DNA from: Acidobacteriota bacterium
GTDB taxonomy: Bacteria > Acidobacteriota > Blastocatellia > UBA7656
Direction of reading: 5' to 3'
DNA: 64,000 nt
Assembly (NCBI GenBank): GCA_016201275.1
Contig: JACQDB010000081.1
Span: 35,752 to 99,751 of the forward strand
Below, piece by piece: positions 55,818 through 64,000 of this stretch. A program made the position numbers and the translations under genes. A model generated the notes under the pieces. The model made no database searches and was not told the DNA's origin. It was given only the letters and a program-made list of their open reading frames with translations. Position 1 is the first letter of the stretch. Every line of letters starts with the position of its first letter.

Positions 55818-57833
55818 TCAATTCAACTTCAATTCAATTCCGTCCATCGCGCTTTGCGCTTCGCGGCGCAAGGTGAAAGCTTTCTGCATACGTTGGCCGA
55901 TGGCTGCGACGTGGTGCGGCTCCGGCAGGTAAATCAAAAGGCTGGCGAAGTCGCTGTCCGCAATGCTGGGAATGGCCGCGCCCGTGCGATACATCAACAT
56001 CTGGCGCAGAAAAAATTCACTGCGAAAATAATAGAGCAGATAATACGGATTAACTACAAAGTTTCGCAGCACGCGAAAGCCATTGGTGCAGATGCACCCG
56101 GCGAATTCTTCGCTGACCAGTGCCGTAGCGTGTTTGCGCGTGCCGACGGAATTTCCCGCGACCGCCGTGATGATGTCGCCCACCTGAAGTTCATACGAAG
56201 CGCGGCTCGGCAATTGATGCGCCGCGTAAGTGGTCGAGTTGATGAGTTCACCAGCGTGGGTGTTGACATCCGACAACTCGACGTATTCAACCATCGCTTC
56301 GGGGTGGGCGAATACGTCGCTTTTCGTTTTGACAATCTCCGCGACCTCCGCGAGCCGCACGGCGTTGCGCTCTTTAAGTTCCGACAGCAAACGGCGATTT
56401 TCCGGCGCATAAAAATCATAGTCGAATCTGCCGTTCAAGTCCTCGCACGGCAGCGCAAACGAACCCTCGTTGCTGTGCAGATTGTGTTGTTGAAACTGTC
56501 TGTAATCTTGTGCGAGCGCCGTGAAGTCTTCATCGAGGAGCGCCGCGCCCGCTTGGTCTTTCATCACCTTGCCAAATTCGTCTTTGCGAAAAACCGGTGT
56601 GCCGTTCTTGTTTCCCTGATAGCCCAATTTCTCGACTCTGCCGAAAAAGACCTGATGCGAAGCAGTTGGTGCGGTGGTCGTTTTTTCCAGAAACAGCAGA
56701 GAGGTTTTGACGCCCGTGCCAAACGGTATGAAGGCTTCCTGCGGCAGACGAATAACCGCCAAGACTTTGGCCTTTTGCTTGATAAAGTCGCGCACATATC
56801 CGAGCGAGGAATTTTCAAAATGGCCGTTCGGCAAGACTACGCCCAAACGCCCACCTTCACGCAGCAACGCAAGACATCTTTCGATGAAAAGAATTTCCGC
56901 TACCTGCCCGTTCAAGAGCGTTGGAGTTTTGTAAAACCTGTCGTCAACCTTTGTCCACTTGTGCGCTAAATCGTATTGCGAAAGCATGGTCGCGCCGGTG
57001 ATTTTTCCGCCCGTGCCAAATGGCGGATTGGTCAACACTACGTCGAAGCCTGCAAAGTTTTGCTTTGCCTGATTGTCGAAATGAAAGAGCGACCATAGGG
57101 CATCAAGCGAATTTCCCAGAGCATTGGCGCGCACAATATTGACCTGGCCGTTGGCTTCCAGCAGCAATTTCATTTTGGCTATGCGGGCAATGCTCTTGCT
57201 GATGTCCAGCCCGAAAAGATGTTCGCGGACGAGAGCGCCGGTGTCGGCTTCGGGAAAATTGTGTTGCAGATAGCGCAACGCCGAAAGTAGAAAGCCGCCG
57301 CTGCCACAGGCCGGGTCTATGATTTTTTCCGACGGCTGCGGTTGCATCATCTGCACACAGAAATCCACTATCGGTTCCGGCGTAAAGAACTGTCCGCGCC
57401 CTTCTTTGTCGCGGCTCGCCAGAAATTTCTGCAAGGCCAATCCTTTGGCATCGCTTGATGATTCGGTCAACAAAATGTTTTGCAGTTTGCTGACCGTGAA
57501 GGCCAGCGCGTTTACCGAGAGATGAATTTTTTCATCGCCATCGAAAACATCGCTGAAGCTTTGTTTGACGCGGCTGAACAATTCATAAATGTGGCGTTGA
57601 AATTCATCGGCCTGATGATGCAACGCAAGGTTGTGCAACTGGCTGTTGCTGATGTGAAAGAGTCGGGTATTGGCCGTTTCGTCCACGATTTTGACAAAGA
57701 GCAACTTCACCATCTCTTCGAGAGTCTGTTGCGGCGACAACCCGTCATTGGCATAGATGTAGTTATGAATTTCCTCAAAGAGTCTGAGCAGACTGTCAGC
57801 TTTTTGAAACTCCGTATGAAGTGGTGGGGTCAT
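55818..57833 (-). CDS. Type I-like N6-adenine DNA methyltransferase fused to a specificity domain
   Basis: 671 residues from ATG 57833. The N-terminal HsdM-like helical domain is followed by the AdoMet motif IIDPACGSGGFLL and the catalytic LTNPPFG (N-P-P-F) near residues 269-273. A second part from about 480 has the character of one HsdS target-recognition half (VRLAEVAEIVKTKSD, YELQVGDIITAVAGNSVG, GAAIPSIADSDFASLLIYLPE). M and S are thus on one chain, as in some Type IIG and solitary systems, but no restriction or translocase domain (HsdR) is fused or adjacent. It may be an orphan epigenetic methylase or the remnant of a system. Confidence 0.88.
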   Translation of the reverse strand: MTPPLHTEFQKADSLLRLFEEIHNYIYANDGLSPQQTLEEMVKLLFVKIVDETANTRLFHISNSQLHNLALHHQADEFQRHIYELFSRVKQSFSDVFDGDEKIHLSVNALAFTVSKLQNILLTESSSDAKGLALQKFLASRDKEGRGQFFTPEPIVDFCVQMMQPQPSEKIIDPACGSGGFLLSALRYLQHNFPEADTGALVREHLFGLDISKSIARIAKMKLLLEANGQVNIVRANALGNSLDALWSLFHFDNQAKQNFAGFDVVLTNPPFGTGGKITGATMLSQYDLAHKWTKVDDRFYKTPTLLNGQVAEILFIERCLALLREGGRLGVVLPNGHFENSSLGYVRDFIKQKAKVLAVIRLPQEAFIPFGTGVKTSLLFLEKTTTAPTASHQVFFGRVEKLGYQGNKNGTPVFRKDEFGKVMKDQAGAALLDEDFTALAQDYRQFQQHNLHSNEGSFALPCEDLNGRFDYDFYAPENRRLLSELKERNAVRLAEVAEIVKTKSDVFAHPEAMVEYVELSDVNTHAGELINSTTYAAHQLPSRASYELQVGDIITAVAGNSVGTRKHATALVSEEFAGCICTNGFRVLRNFVVNPYYLLYYFRSEFFLRQMLMYRTGAAIPSIADSDFASLLIYLPEPHHVAAIGQRMQKAFTLRREAQSAMDGIELKLN

Positions 57834-57858
57834 AGTATGAAACAAAGCCTCTGAGCGG

Positions 57859-58221
57859 CTATCCCCAAGTGCTTAAAAATTCTGCGCGATTCGGCATATC
57901 TTCGGCAGATAGTTTTGCAATCAATGTTAAGGTTCGGCGTATTTGTTCTCCCAAACTGTAACGCTTTTGATGAACCAAAATCATTCCTGCATGAGATTTA
58001 CCTTGCTGTATATAGTCCGCATGAATTTTGTAGAAGTCAGAGATGTTAAACGTGTAGATGACGCGACCATGCGATTTGGCAAATTCGGTCTGCGTTTCAT
58101 CTGATTCGCCCAGCATCCCTTCAGTTGCGGCAGTAGTGACATCCACGCCACGCGCTCGAAATTCTCTGGCAAGTGAGCGTGACCCTGCGTCTTCATCGAG
58201 GTAGAGGCGAATCTGACTCAT
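57859..58221 (-). CDS. DUF5615 PIN-like protein (toxin-like)
   Basis: 120 residues, starting MSQIRLYLDEDAGSRSLAREFRARGVDV, with a central DETQTEFAKSHGRVIYTFNISDF and later SLGEQIRRTLTLIAKLSAEDM. This is the small PIN-like DUF5615 family, in which acidic residues near the start and middle form the putative nuclease site. It overlaps the DUF433 gene by four bases. Such pairs are considered toxin-antitoxin modules. Confidence 0.88.
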   Translation of the reverse strand: MSQIRLYLDEDAGSRSLAREFRARGVDVTTAATEGMLGESDETQTEFAKSHGRVIYTFNISDFYKIHADYIQQGKSHAGMILVHQKRYSLGEQIRRTLTLIAKLSAEDMPNRAEFLSTWG

Positions 58222-58505
58222 GCAATTTTCGACTCTTGATATTGTTCTTGTTCGAGACGTTCGATCTCTACATCATCGGCAGCCAGTTCTGCTTCGATTT
58301 CCGCTTGGTTGGCGTGATAGTAAGCGAGCGCCGCATAGACTTGCGCGAGTTTCAGGTGATCGTATTCATCCGCGATTTGCTCCGGCGTGAAGCCTTGTTT
58401 ATACCAAGTGACGATGCGATGAACCGTGATGCCGGTTCCGGCAATGCAAGGTCTGCCGCCTTTGACATCCGGCTGACTGGCAATCATTTTTCCAATATCG
58501 GTCAT
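58218..58505 (-). CDS. DUF433 protein (antitoxin-like)
   Basis: 95 residues from ATG 58505, with AAGGAGAAAGCC upstream. The DUF433 core is complete: IASQPDVKGGRPCIAGTGITVHRIVTWYKQGFTPEQIADEYDHLKLAQVYAALAYYHANQAEIE. A helix-turn-helix-like element binds DNA in relatives. It precedes and overlaps the DUF5615 gene. Confidence 0.9.
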   Translation of the reverse strand: MTDIGKMIASQPDVKGGRPCIAGTGITVHRIVTWYKQGFTPEQIADEYDHLKLAQVYAALAYYHANQAEIEAELAADDVEIERLEQEQYQESKIA

Positions 58506-58847
58506 GGCTTTCTCCTTGCTGAATCGAAACCAGCGCAAGTGATTTCAGAACTCCTTAGCTGTTAGCCTAATCAAGGCGACACGGAATATCAAACTTTGCG
58601 AAATTATTTCTTCTGGTTTGGGGCCTCACCGTTTTGCTGGGCTTTCTGCTCTTCTGTTCTGTTATCGGCTAAACCAATCTTCAAGAGCAAAGACTGACAA
58701 ATTTGCCTGCTCCTTTATTAGTTCTTTTTGTTTAGCTTTAGACATAACTTGAGATGGCTGACTCCTTTCCCCGATGTTGAGAGTATGAAGGATGAAGGAT
58801 GCCGTAAGAGGCTGTTCATCATTCATACTTCATCGTTCATCGTTTCT
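58506..58847. other. 340-base gap, no gene recognised
   Basis: Only a weak inverted repeat of GAAGGATGAAGGATG type with TCATCATTCATACTTCATC near 58785-58845 is seen. It lies downstream of rtcB (minus) and upstream of the DUF433 gene. Confidence 0.5.
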
Positions 58848-60761
58848 TCAATAATGCTTGCTCGAAGGCTTCTTGTGCTTTTTGAACTTGCCAGCCCTGC
58901 GTCCGTCGTCGCCCTTCAACGAGGCCAGAGGCCACAGAGAATATTCAACCGTAGCGAGTCCCGCGCCTACGACTGCCGCGATGACTTCTGCGGCGGGTTT
59001 GTAACAGGGAGCCGCTTCGTCAATCGGCACGCGCCCACGGTCGTTGACGATGATGCCGGCTTCGCGGTATTCGTCATCAATCTGGCGTTGATTGAGATTT
59101 TTTACTGCCGACGCCCGCGACATTCTGCGCCCCGCGCCGTGATTGACCGAATAGCCGCTATTGATTGCACCTGCCGCCGGACGGAGAATGTAACTCCAGT
59201 CTTTATTCGAGCCAGGTATCAACACCGGATGACCAGTCGCTTCCCACATGGTATTTTTCAATGCCGGATGCTGCGCCGGAAAGGCTCGCGTTGCGCCTTT
59301 GCGATGCACCCAGACGTTGCCGAATTCCGTGTGCGCTTCCTGCTGCACCAGGTTGTGACTGATTTCATAAATCAATTCAAGCTCTGCGCCAAAAACTTCC
59401 TGGAAGGCTTCGGCGACCTGTTCAAACAGAATCAGGCGATTGATGATGGCAAAGTTTCCGCCTGCTGCTACGGCATTTTGATAGCCGCGATAATGCTTCG
59501 ATTCCGGCGTGAAATAGCCGAGATCGAGATCGGTAATCACGTCAGGCTTTTCGGCCTTCGCCAGTTCAAAATAGTTCGTCGCCAGGCCGTGCCCCCAGCC
59601 ACGCGAACCGGTATGCGCCTGCACAAATAAAGTGCCGGTCTCTTGGGCGCGTTGCAACTCGATGAAGTGATTGCCGCCACCGAGCGAACCGAGTTGTTCG
59701 AGGCCGCGTTCCGGCTGACCTTTGCCGCCGAAGGGCGCTTGCCAGTTGTCATCCACCGGCAGGCGATGGCGTTCGGCGCGTGAACGGTCAAACGATGCGC
59801 CGTATTTTTCGACGTAGTATTCCGCGCCGCCGCGTATCAAATTGTTGAACTCGCCGCCATCGAGATTTTTCAAGCGCACGCTCTTGCCGCCTGCGCCCAA
59901 ATTGACGCGACGCATCACAGCGCGATTGAAGGCCAGACGATTTTCCGGCGTCGCCGCTGCCGCATCAACTTCGGATTTCGCGCTGACCATCCCGCAGTTA
60001 TGCACGAACACTCCGGCATCAAGCGCAAAGTTGCCGTATTCAGGAACTGTCAAACAGTAAACATCTGCTGTTTGATTCAACGGTTCAACAGAAACCACTT
60101 TGTGGTTGTAGCCTGCTGCACCTGCGCTTTTCCTGATGACTTTTGTTTGAGCATCAAATGGCATCAAGGAAGTTTGCGGCGTAAGGTCTTGTGCCTGACG
60201 ATAGCTGCCATCGCGCAGCATAAACTTGTGGTCAGGGGTGCAGAAAATTTCTCTATCATTATCCAAAGTAACTTTCACCAGCGGCGCGTTGGTTCGCGTC
60301 TGCTTTGCTGTAGCCTTGGCAACGACTACTTTGTGGTCTTCCGACAGAGCGTAAACGAAAATTTCTTTGCCTGATTCAGCGAGGTCGCTGATTGCGTAGC
60401 TGTTGCCATCAATTGTTGGCACAAGTGTGTCCGCAGTGAAGCAGCCAATGTCATAGCCCACCGGCCCCATAGCGATTGCGCCTTCGTTGGCGTCGGTCAA
60501 CAGCACACAGCCCACGGGTACGCCGTAGCCGTAATGCGTATCGGGCGTGATGGCGACGAGTCGGGTTCCCGGAAAGCGCGTGGCGTTGACGATCTGGCCG
60601 TAGAGCGTCTCTTCGACTTCGGCCAACAACTTCGGCGTCAGAAACAAGCGCACAGGCACCTCGCCGGTGTCTTCGGTTTTCAATTCGTAGTAGCCGTTGC
60701 CATGCCATCTGGCCAGATGCTTCCAGTTATGCGCGTTCTTCAATTCTTTGGTTTTGCTCAT
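58848..60761 (-). CDS. rtcB: RNA-splicing ligase RtcB interrupted by a mini-intein
   Basis: 637 residues from ATG 60761 (MSKTKELKNAHNWKHL); the frame continues upstream without family similarity. The exteins, 488 residues in total, form a normal RtcB: PDTHYGYGVPVGCVLLTD, GPVGYDIG | CGMVSAKSEVD, LGSLGGGNHFIELQRA, VQAHTGSRGWGHGLA, SYSVNHGAGRRMSR and a complete C-terminus. RtcB joins 3'-phosphate or 2',3'-cyclic phosphate RNA ends to 5'-OH ends using GTP and Mn. The intein (residues 107-255) sits directly before the conserved metal-ligand Cys of GYDIGCGM, so no active enzyme can form without splicing. An HNH-protein gene lies just upstream. Confidence 0.95.
   Translation of the reverse strand: MSKTKELKNAHNWKHLARWHGNGYYELKTEDTGEVPVRLFLTPKLLAEVEETLYGQIVNATRFPGTRLVAITPDTHYGYGVPVGCVLLTDANEGAIAMGPVGYDIGCFTADTLVPTIDGNSYAISDLAESGKEIFVYALSEDHKVVVAKATAKQTRTNAPLVKVTLDNDREIFCTPDHKFMLRDGSYRQAQDLTPQTSLMPFDAQTKVIRKSAGAAGYNHKVVSVEPLNQTADVYCLTVPEYGNFALDAGVFVHNCGMVSAKSEVDAAAATPENRLAFNRAVMRRVNLGAGGKSVRLKNLDGGEFNNLIRGGAEYYVEKYGASFDRSRAERHRLPVDDNWQAPFGGKGQPERGLEQLGSLGGGNHFIELQRAQETGTLFVQAHTGSRGWGHGLATNYFELAKAEKPDVITDLDLGYFTPESKHYRGYQNAVAAGGNFAIINRLILFEQVAEAFQEVFGAELELIYEISHNLVQQEAHTEFGNVWVHRKGATRAFPAQHPALKNTMWEATGHPVLIPGSNKDWSYILRPAAGAINSGYSVNHGAGRRMSRASAVKNLNQRQIDDEYREAGIIVNDRGRVPIDEAAPCYKPAAEVIAAVVGAGLATVEYSLWPLASLKGDDGRRAGKFKKHKKPSSKHY
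59997..60443 (-). other. Mini-intein coding segment within rtcB
   Basis: 149 residues. Block A starts at Cys1 (CFTADTLVPTIDG). Block B has FCTPDHKFMLRDG with the TxxH pattern. Block F reads ADVYCLTVPEYGNFALDAGVFVHN, and block G is the terminal His-Asn followed by extein Cys (HN | C). Between B and F there are only about 45 residues and no LAGLIDADG or HNH endonuclease, so it is a splicing-only (mini) intein. Confidence 0.93.
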
Positions 60762-60783
60762 GATTATTCTACTTTCTATTGAT

Positions 60784-61119
60784 TTACTCGAAGCGTTTAC
60801 GAGTGGCTTTGTCATTCGCGCTTCGCACTCGAATCGGCGCGTCGCGTTGCTGGCGAACCCAAGCGGTAAATTTTGCAAGCGCCGGATAGTCGAGCAATTT
60901 TTCTATCGTGTTGACTTCTTCCGCCAATTCTTTTTCGCTCAACACCGCGTGAATAGGTTTATGACAAGGCGCGCAAATCCAAATCACGCGATGCAATTCT
61001 TCCTGTGTAAATTTCTGGCGGCGCTTCTTGCGTTTATGGGTGGCGTGTGGAATCAGATGATGTTGCGTAAGAAATGCCGCGGCTCTTTCGCACAACTCGC
61101 AACGCCTTGCGTCGTCCAT
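60784..61119 (-). CDS. Small HNH endonuclease-like protein
   Basis: 111 residues from ATG 61119. A zinc-finger HNH layout is visible: CELC, then TQHHLIPHATH, VIWICAPCHKPIHAVLSEKELAEEVNTIEKLL, ending FTAWVRQQRDAP. This YisB-like family is widespread as a stand-alone gene. It ends 22 bases before the rtcB ATG on the same strand. A link to the intein is possible but unproven. Confidence 0.82.
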   Translation of the reverse strand: MDDARRCELCERAAAFLTQHHLIPHATHKRKKRRQKFTQEELHRVIWICAPCHKPIHAVLSEKELAEEVNTIEKLLDYPALAKFTAWVRQQRDAPIRVRSANDKATRKRFE

Positions 61120-61512
61120 CAACGCATCTTCTCGCAATCGTCGAGACTCTCGCAAGGGGCGCGGCCTTCATCACCGTGACTCAAGAAAGAGAGAAGTTTC
61201 GTCATCCCGCCCTGAGCGTGCGCCAGCCATTGGTCAGCGACCAGCGCGCAACGACTGCACGCCAACAAACCTGGTGATAAGAGCAGCGGGAGTTGCAAAA
61301 AGCAGCGATGAGAAGCGCTGTCGAAACTTGCGGCTGAAGGGGCGCACGAGGATGGAAACCACAACCCAGAAGCCGGACCTTGATACATTTAAACCTGGCA
61401 AAATGCCAATCAACAGGGCTTCATTTCCAGGTGGAGTGTACCACGCTTCTGCATTCTGCTTGAGCGCTCTGCCGATAATGCTTCTTCCCCTTCAACCGCA
61501 AGATTCAGCAAG
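61120..61512. other. 390-base gap, no gene recognised
   Basis: It lies between the HNH gene (minus) and the stop of the secreted-protein gene (minus). No hairpin or family-like frame stands out. Confidence 0.5.
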
Positions 61513-62118
61513 TTAGCCATTGCGCCGGGTGATGTTGAGTAAGCGCGCTGGATAGATGCCGAAATTTTCCACCTCTACGGTTTTATCGCCTATAGCGCGC
61601 ACCTTCGCGGCGGGAATCATGCCGCCATCGCCTTTGCCTTTGTCATCCATGAACACTTCAATGTAGGTGAACGGATAATCCAGTGAGCGGGTGCCACGTC
61701 GCGCCTCGAAGGTGCCGATCCAGCGTTTCGATAACGCGGTGATTTTGCGTTCGCCCTCGCCATCTGTGGAAATCCACACCGCGTTGATGTCCTGACCGAG
61801 GCTGCTGTTTACTTGAATCGTGCCACGCTTCTCGTTACCGATGGCTTTCAACAAAGCGTCCTGCCCTCCACTTTTTAAGGCATTGGTGAGGCGGACGACT
61901 TCACTATCGGGCGTATAGCTGTCAATCGTCAGCGTAAATGTAGTGCTGATCACCCCGTGACTGCCGCCTATATAAATCAGGTTGCCAGTATAGACTTCTT
62001 TCAAAGCCGTGACTGTAGGGGCGCTGCTGGCTTGTAACCAGGGCGGCAAAAAACCGTTTACCGACAGGGCTACAAAAGCAAGCGCCCAAAAAACCTGAGC
62101 AATCCATCTATTTTTCAT
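61513..62118 (-). CDS. Small secreted protein of unknown function
   Basis: 201 residues from ATG 62118 with CGGAGGACTC upstream. The signal peptide ends near LQASSAP. The mature part is beta-rich (NLIYIGGSHGVISTTFTLTIDSYTPDSEV, RGTIQVNSSLGQDINAVWI) with a basic C-terminus (ARLLNITRRNG). Family not recognised. It is divergent from the PP2C gene. Confidence 0.75.
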   Translation of the reverse strand: MKNRWIAQVFWALAFVALSVNGFLPPWLQASSAPTVTALKEVYTGNLIYIGGSHGVISTTFTLTIDSYTPDSEVVRLTNALKSGGQDALLKAIGNEKRGTIQVNSSLGQDINAVWISTDGEGERKITALSKRWIGTFEARRGTRSLDYPFTYIEVFMDDKGKGDGGMIPAAKVRAIGDKTVEVENFGIYPARLLNITRRNG

Positions 62119-62415
62119 GAGTCCTCCGATCAATTTGCAAATGTTTGAGACGGTCGGCCTCACTGATAACAGCTTAGAAGATTGAAAACCTTGCAGCAAC
62201 CACTTGGTTCTACGGCTGAGGGCAAGGCGCACCACGTAGCCGTGGCCTGAGCGTGAGCGCGGCTTGGGCGCACAGCGCGTGCGGCGGCTCAGATTACATC
62301 CATCCGCCTCACGGCATCCGTACACCGGCAGCGCAACAAAATCGCAAGGCTTTGCAATTGCATCTAACCGAATGTGTGGAACGCCTGTTGCCTTTATCGT
62401 GCGCGGAGGAATGAG

Positions 62416-63363
62416 ATGAGTACAAATTTTATCAGCAGAATCACCAAAGAGAATCCGCCGCTACAGGGTCACGAAATGTATGGCAACAGCAAAGGCGCAG
62501 ATATGGTTGCAAACTTAGATTCTGAAAATTTAATTTCGGTGGCGGCGATCAGCGATGTGGGCTTGTATCGCTCGCGCAATGAAGATGCTTTCTCCATCGC
62601 CGATTTGACCACCGGCATGGAAGCAGCGGAAGCGGACGCCACACCGCATCGCATCGGCGAACGCGGCACTCTGTTGGTGGTTGCCGATGGCATGGGCGGC
62701 GCGGCGGCAGGGCAATTTGCCAGTCGCATGGCGGTCAATGTGCTGCGGAAATCGTTGCTTAAAGATGTACCGAACTTGCCCGCCTGTTCACGTCTGGCGA
62801 ATGCTACGGAGTTGGCCAACCGGTGGGTTTATGAATACGCCAAAAGCCATGCCGAATACGATGGTATGGGAACAACCTTGACCGCAGTGCTGGTGCAGAA
62901 CAATCAGGCCTGCCTGTCACAGGTCGGCGATTCCCGCGCTTATTTAATCCGAGGTCAAACCATTCATCAACTCACCAAAGACCAAACCTTGATGCAGAAG
63001 TTGCTTGATGAAGGCCGATTATCGCCAGAAGCGACAGCCACTTTTCCCGGCCATATCATTTTGCAAGCCATCGGCACAGCGCCTACGGTGGATTATGCGC
63101 TGGCGACTTTCGACATTTATCATAACGATTATCTGTTGTTGTGCAGCGACGGATTGACCAATAAAGTTTCCGCCGAAGAGTTGCGGCAGGCGGTCGAACA
63201 ATCCACGACTCTGTATGACGCCTGCGATTTTCTGGTGGCTTTGGCCAATCAACGCGGCGGCGAAGACAACATTACAGTCGTCCTCGCCAAGTTGTATGAA
63301 GCGAAGTTGAGCGCCAAAGATCAATACGATTTCAGTTTCGCCGATAATCGCAAAGCGGCTTGA
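62416..63363 (+). CDS. PP2C-family Ser/Thr protein phosphatase
   Basis: 315 residues from ATG 62416 with CGGAGGA upstream. All metal-site motifs are present: DVGLYRSRNEDAF, VVADGMGGAAAGQFAS, YDGMGTTLTAVLV, QVGDSRAYLI, LLLCSDGLTNKV and GGEDNITVVL. A 50-residue N-terminal tail precedes the domain. It removes phosphate from Ser/Thr in cytoplasmic proteins; no kinase or FHA partner is adjacent. A strong terminator follows. Confidence 0.93.
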   Translation: MSTNFISRITKENPPLQGHEMYGNSKGADMVANLDSENLISVAAISDVGLYRSRNEDAFSIADLTTGMEAAEADATPHRIGERGTLLVVADGMGGAAAGQFASRMAVNVLRKSLLKDVPNLPACSRLANATELANRWVYEYAKSHAEYDGMGTTLTAVLVQNNQACLSQVGDSRAYLIRGQTIHQLTKDQTLMQKLLDEGRLSPEATATFPGHIILQAIGTAPTVDYALATFDIYHNDYLLLCSDGLTNKVSAEELRQAVEQSTTLYDACDFLVALANQRGGEDNITVVLAKLYEAKLSAKDQYDFSFADNRKAA

Positions 63364-63417
63364 GGCGGCGTTGCCTCGTACAACGATTTTTCTTCACACG
63401 AAGGCAGCGCGAACCTG

Positions 63418-63456
63418 ATCGAGCAGAGTTGATTCAACTCTGCTCGATGTTTTTTT
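63418..63456 (+). terminator. Intrinsic terminator after the PP2C gene
   Basis: The stem ATCGAGCAGAGTTGA (63418-63432) with its complement ending at 63448 is followed by GTTTTTTTG. It lies about 55 bases past the stop codon. Confidence 0.85.
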
Positions 63457-63914
63457 GTGTTGATGACTGAGCCAGGATTTGCCTTCGCGGTTGAGGCTTG
63501 GCGACTTGGCGCGCAAGGGGATCGGGCAGACAAAACTTTTAAGTCGCCAAATCTGACGTAGTTTTTTTGCCTCATCCCTTGAGGCATTCACCACCAATTC
63601 ATTTATGTAATCGCGAATCGGGAAGCGCCGGTGTTTGAATATGATGCGCTCACGTATCGTTTCAATCCATCAATAAAGTCAAACTCTTGAAATCCCGTGC
63701 AAGCGATTTTGCCCAGCCAGCCTGGCACAAAGCTAACCGCCAATTGACGAATTTCACTTCAGGCGGCGGCTCTATGAAGTAGCCTTGCAGCGCCGGATGT
63801 GGCATCCGCTTTGCTCTACACAGTGGGGAAAGGAGAGTCGTATGTCGGTAATTTCATTATTAATGCGAATCAAGAGTTGAAATCAGCCCGACAAAGAGTT
63901 GTAGAATTGGGTTT
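63457..63914. other. Non-coding stretch before the right-edge gene
   Basis: No gene seen. A stretch near 63480-63520 (GCGGTTGAGGCTTGGCGACT) weakly resembles the dispersed repeat at 7153 and 51204. If the right-edge frame is an IS, its left end should lie in 63820-63914. Confidence 0.4.
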
Positions 63915-64000
63915 ATGGAAAATCAACTCATCCAACTCTATGTCTGGGTCTGTAGCGTTTACGATAAACACTCAGTCCTGAAAGTTCAACGTCTGAGCAA
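63915..64000 (+). CDS. Probable transposase N-terminus (cut by window edge)
   Basis: 28 codons, MENQLIQLYVWVCSVYDKHS followed by VLKVQRLS. The pattern (E-x-L-I-x-L-Y-x-x-V-C-x-x-Y-D ... QRLS) resembles the start of IS4- or IS982-type DDE transposases as I remember them. Too short to be certain; the remainder is outside the window. Confidence 0.35.
   Translation, partial: MENQLIQLYVWVCSVYDKHSVLKVQRLS

Overview
The window looks like chromosomal DNA from a Gram-negative soil or environmental bacterium. The mixture is most like Acidobacteriota (Blastocatellia-type): four-helix-bundle and Uma2 genes, a Reg_prop sensor kinase, CarD, many solitary receiver proteins, delta-60 repeats, a short PheT without its OB domain, and many small palindromic repeats. 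This assignment is an inference from gene content. No rRNA or tRNA gene was recognised.

Layout. 0-7.5 kb: a serine hydrolase cut by the left edge, a REP-like palindrome cluster that runs into a broken HicB-like gene, part of a nucleoside/sugar ABC importer with an embedded four-helix-bundle gene, then an ECF sigma / anti-sigma / secretin-domain operon. 7.5-15 kb: a secreted NodB-like protein, RpiB, a CheY-like protein, hpt, glpD. 13.7-20.5 kb: a FabH-like synthase, an acyl carrier protein, a small secreted protein, an SGNH hydrolase, an MBOAT acyltransferase and a second SGNH hydrolase, all on the minus strand. They read as an envelope or polysaccharide acylation cluster, interrupted by stacked MITE-like elements. 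20.8-25 kb: a NarL-type regulator, a small membrane protein and a 1038-residue two-component propeller sensor. 25-31.6 kb: HEPN/MNT pair, Uma2, purE, a repeat-rich gap, clpA-clpS, purK. 31.7-36.2 kb: a 1506-residue membrane patatin-like protein. 36.4-42.1 kb: the housekeeping block infC-rpmI-rplT-pheS-pheT-coiled coil-zapA, in which infC seems to start at AUU. 42.5-49 kb: desaturase, CarD, small proteins, Crp/Fnr, two sister receivers (one lacking its phosphoacceptor Asp) and an M15 peptidase. 49-55.7 kb: delta-60 repeat protein, clan GH-A hydrolase, GT39-like membrane glycosyltransferase, PilZ protein. 55.8-64 kb: an orphan fused DNA methylase/specificity protein, a DUF433/DUF5615 pair, RtcB interrupted by a mini-intein with an HNH protein next to it, a small secreted protein, a PP2C phosphatase and the probable start of a transposase.

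The strongest unexpected signals are: (1) the RtcB mini-intein, which splits the enzyme directly before a metal-binding cysteine; (2) the FabH/ACP/SGNH/MBOAT/SGNH cluster; (3) a family of TA-bounded MITEs of exactly 102 bp in three copies, linked to a 201-bp palindromic module in two copies, plus other inverted-repeat elements; (4) the giant patatin with about 950 residues of coiled coil and membrane sequence between its catalytic Ser and Asp; and (5) a receiver paralogue with Glu in place of the phosphoacceptor Asp. Translations, motifs and repeats were read by eye. Family assignments rest on recognised motifs, not on database searches.
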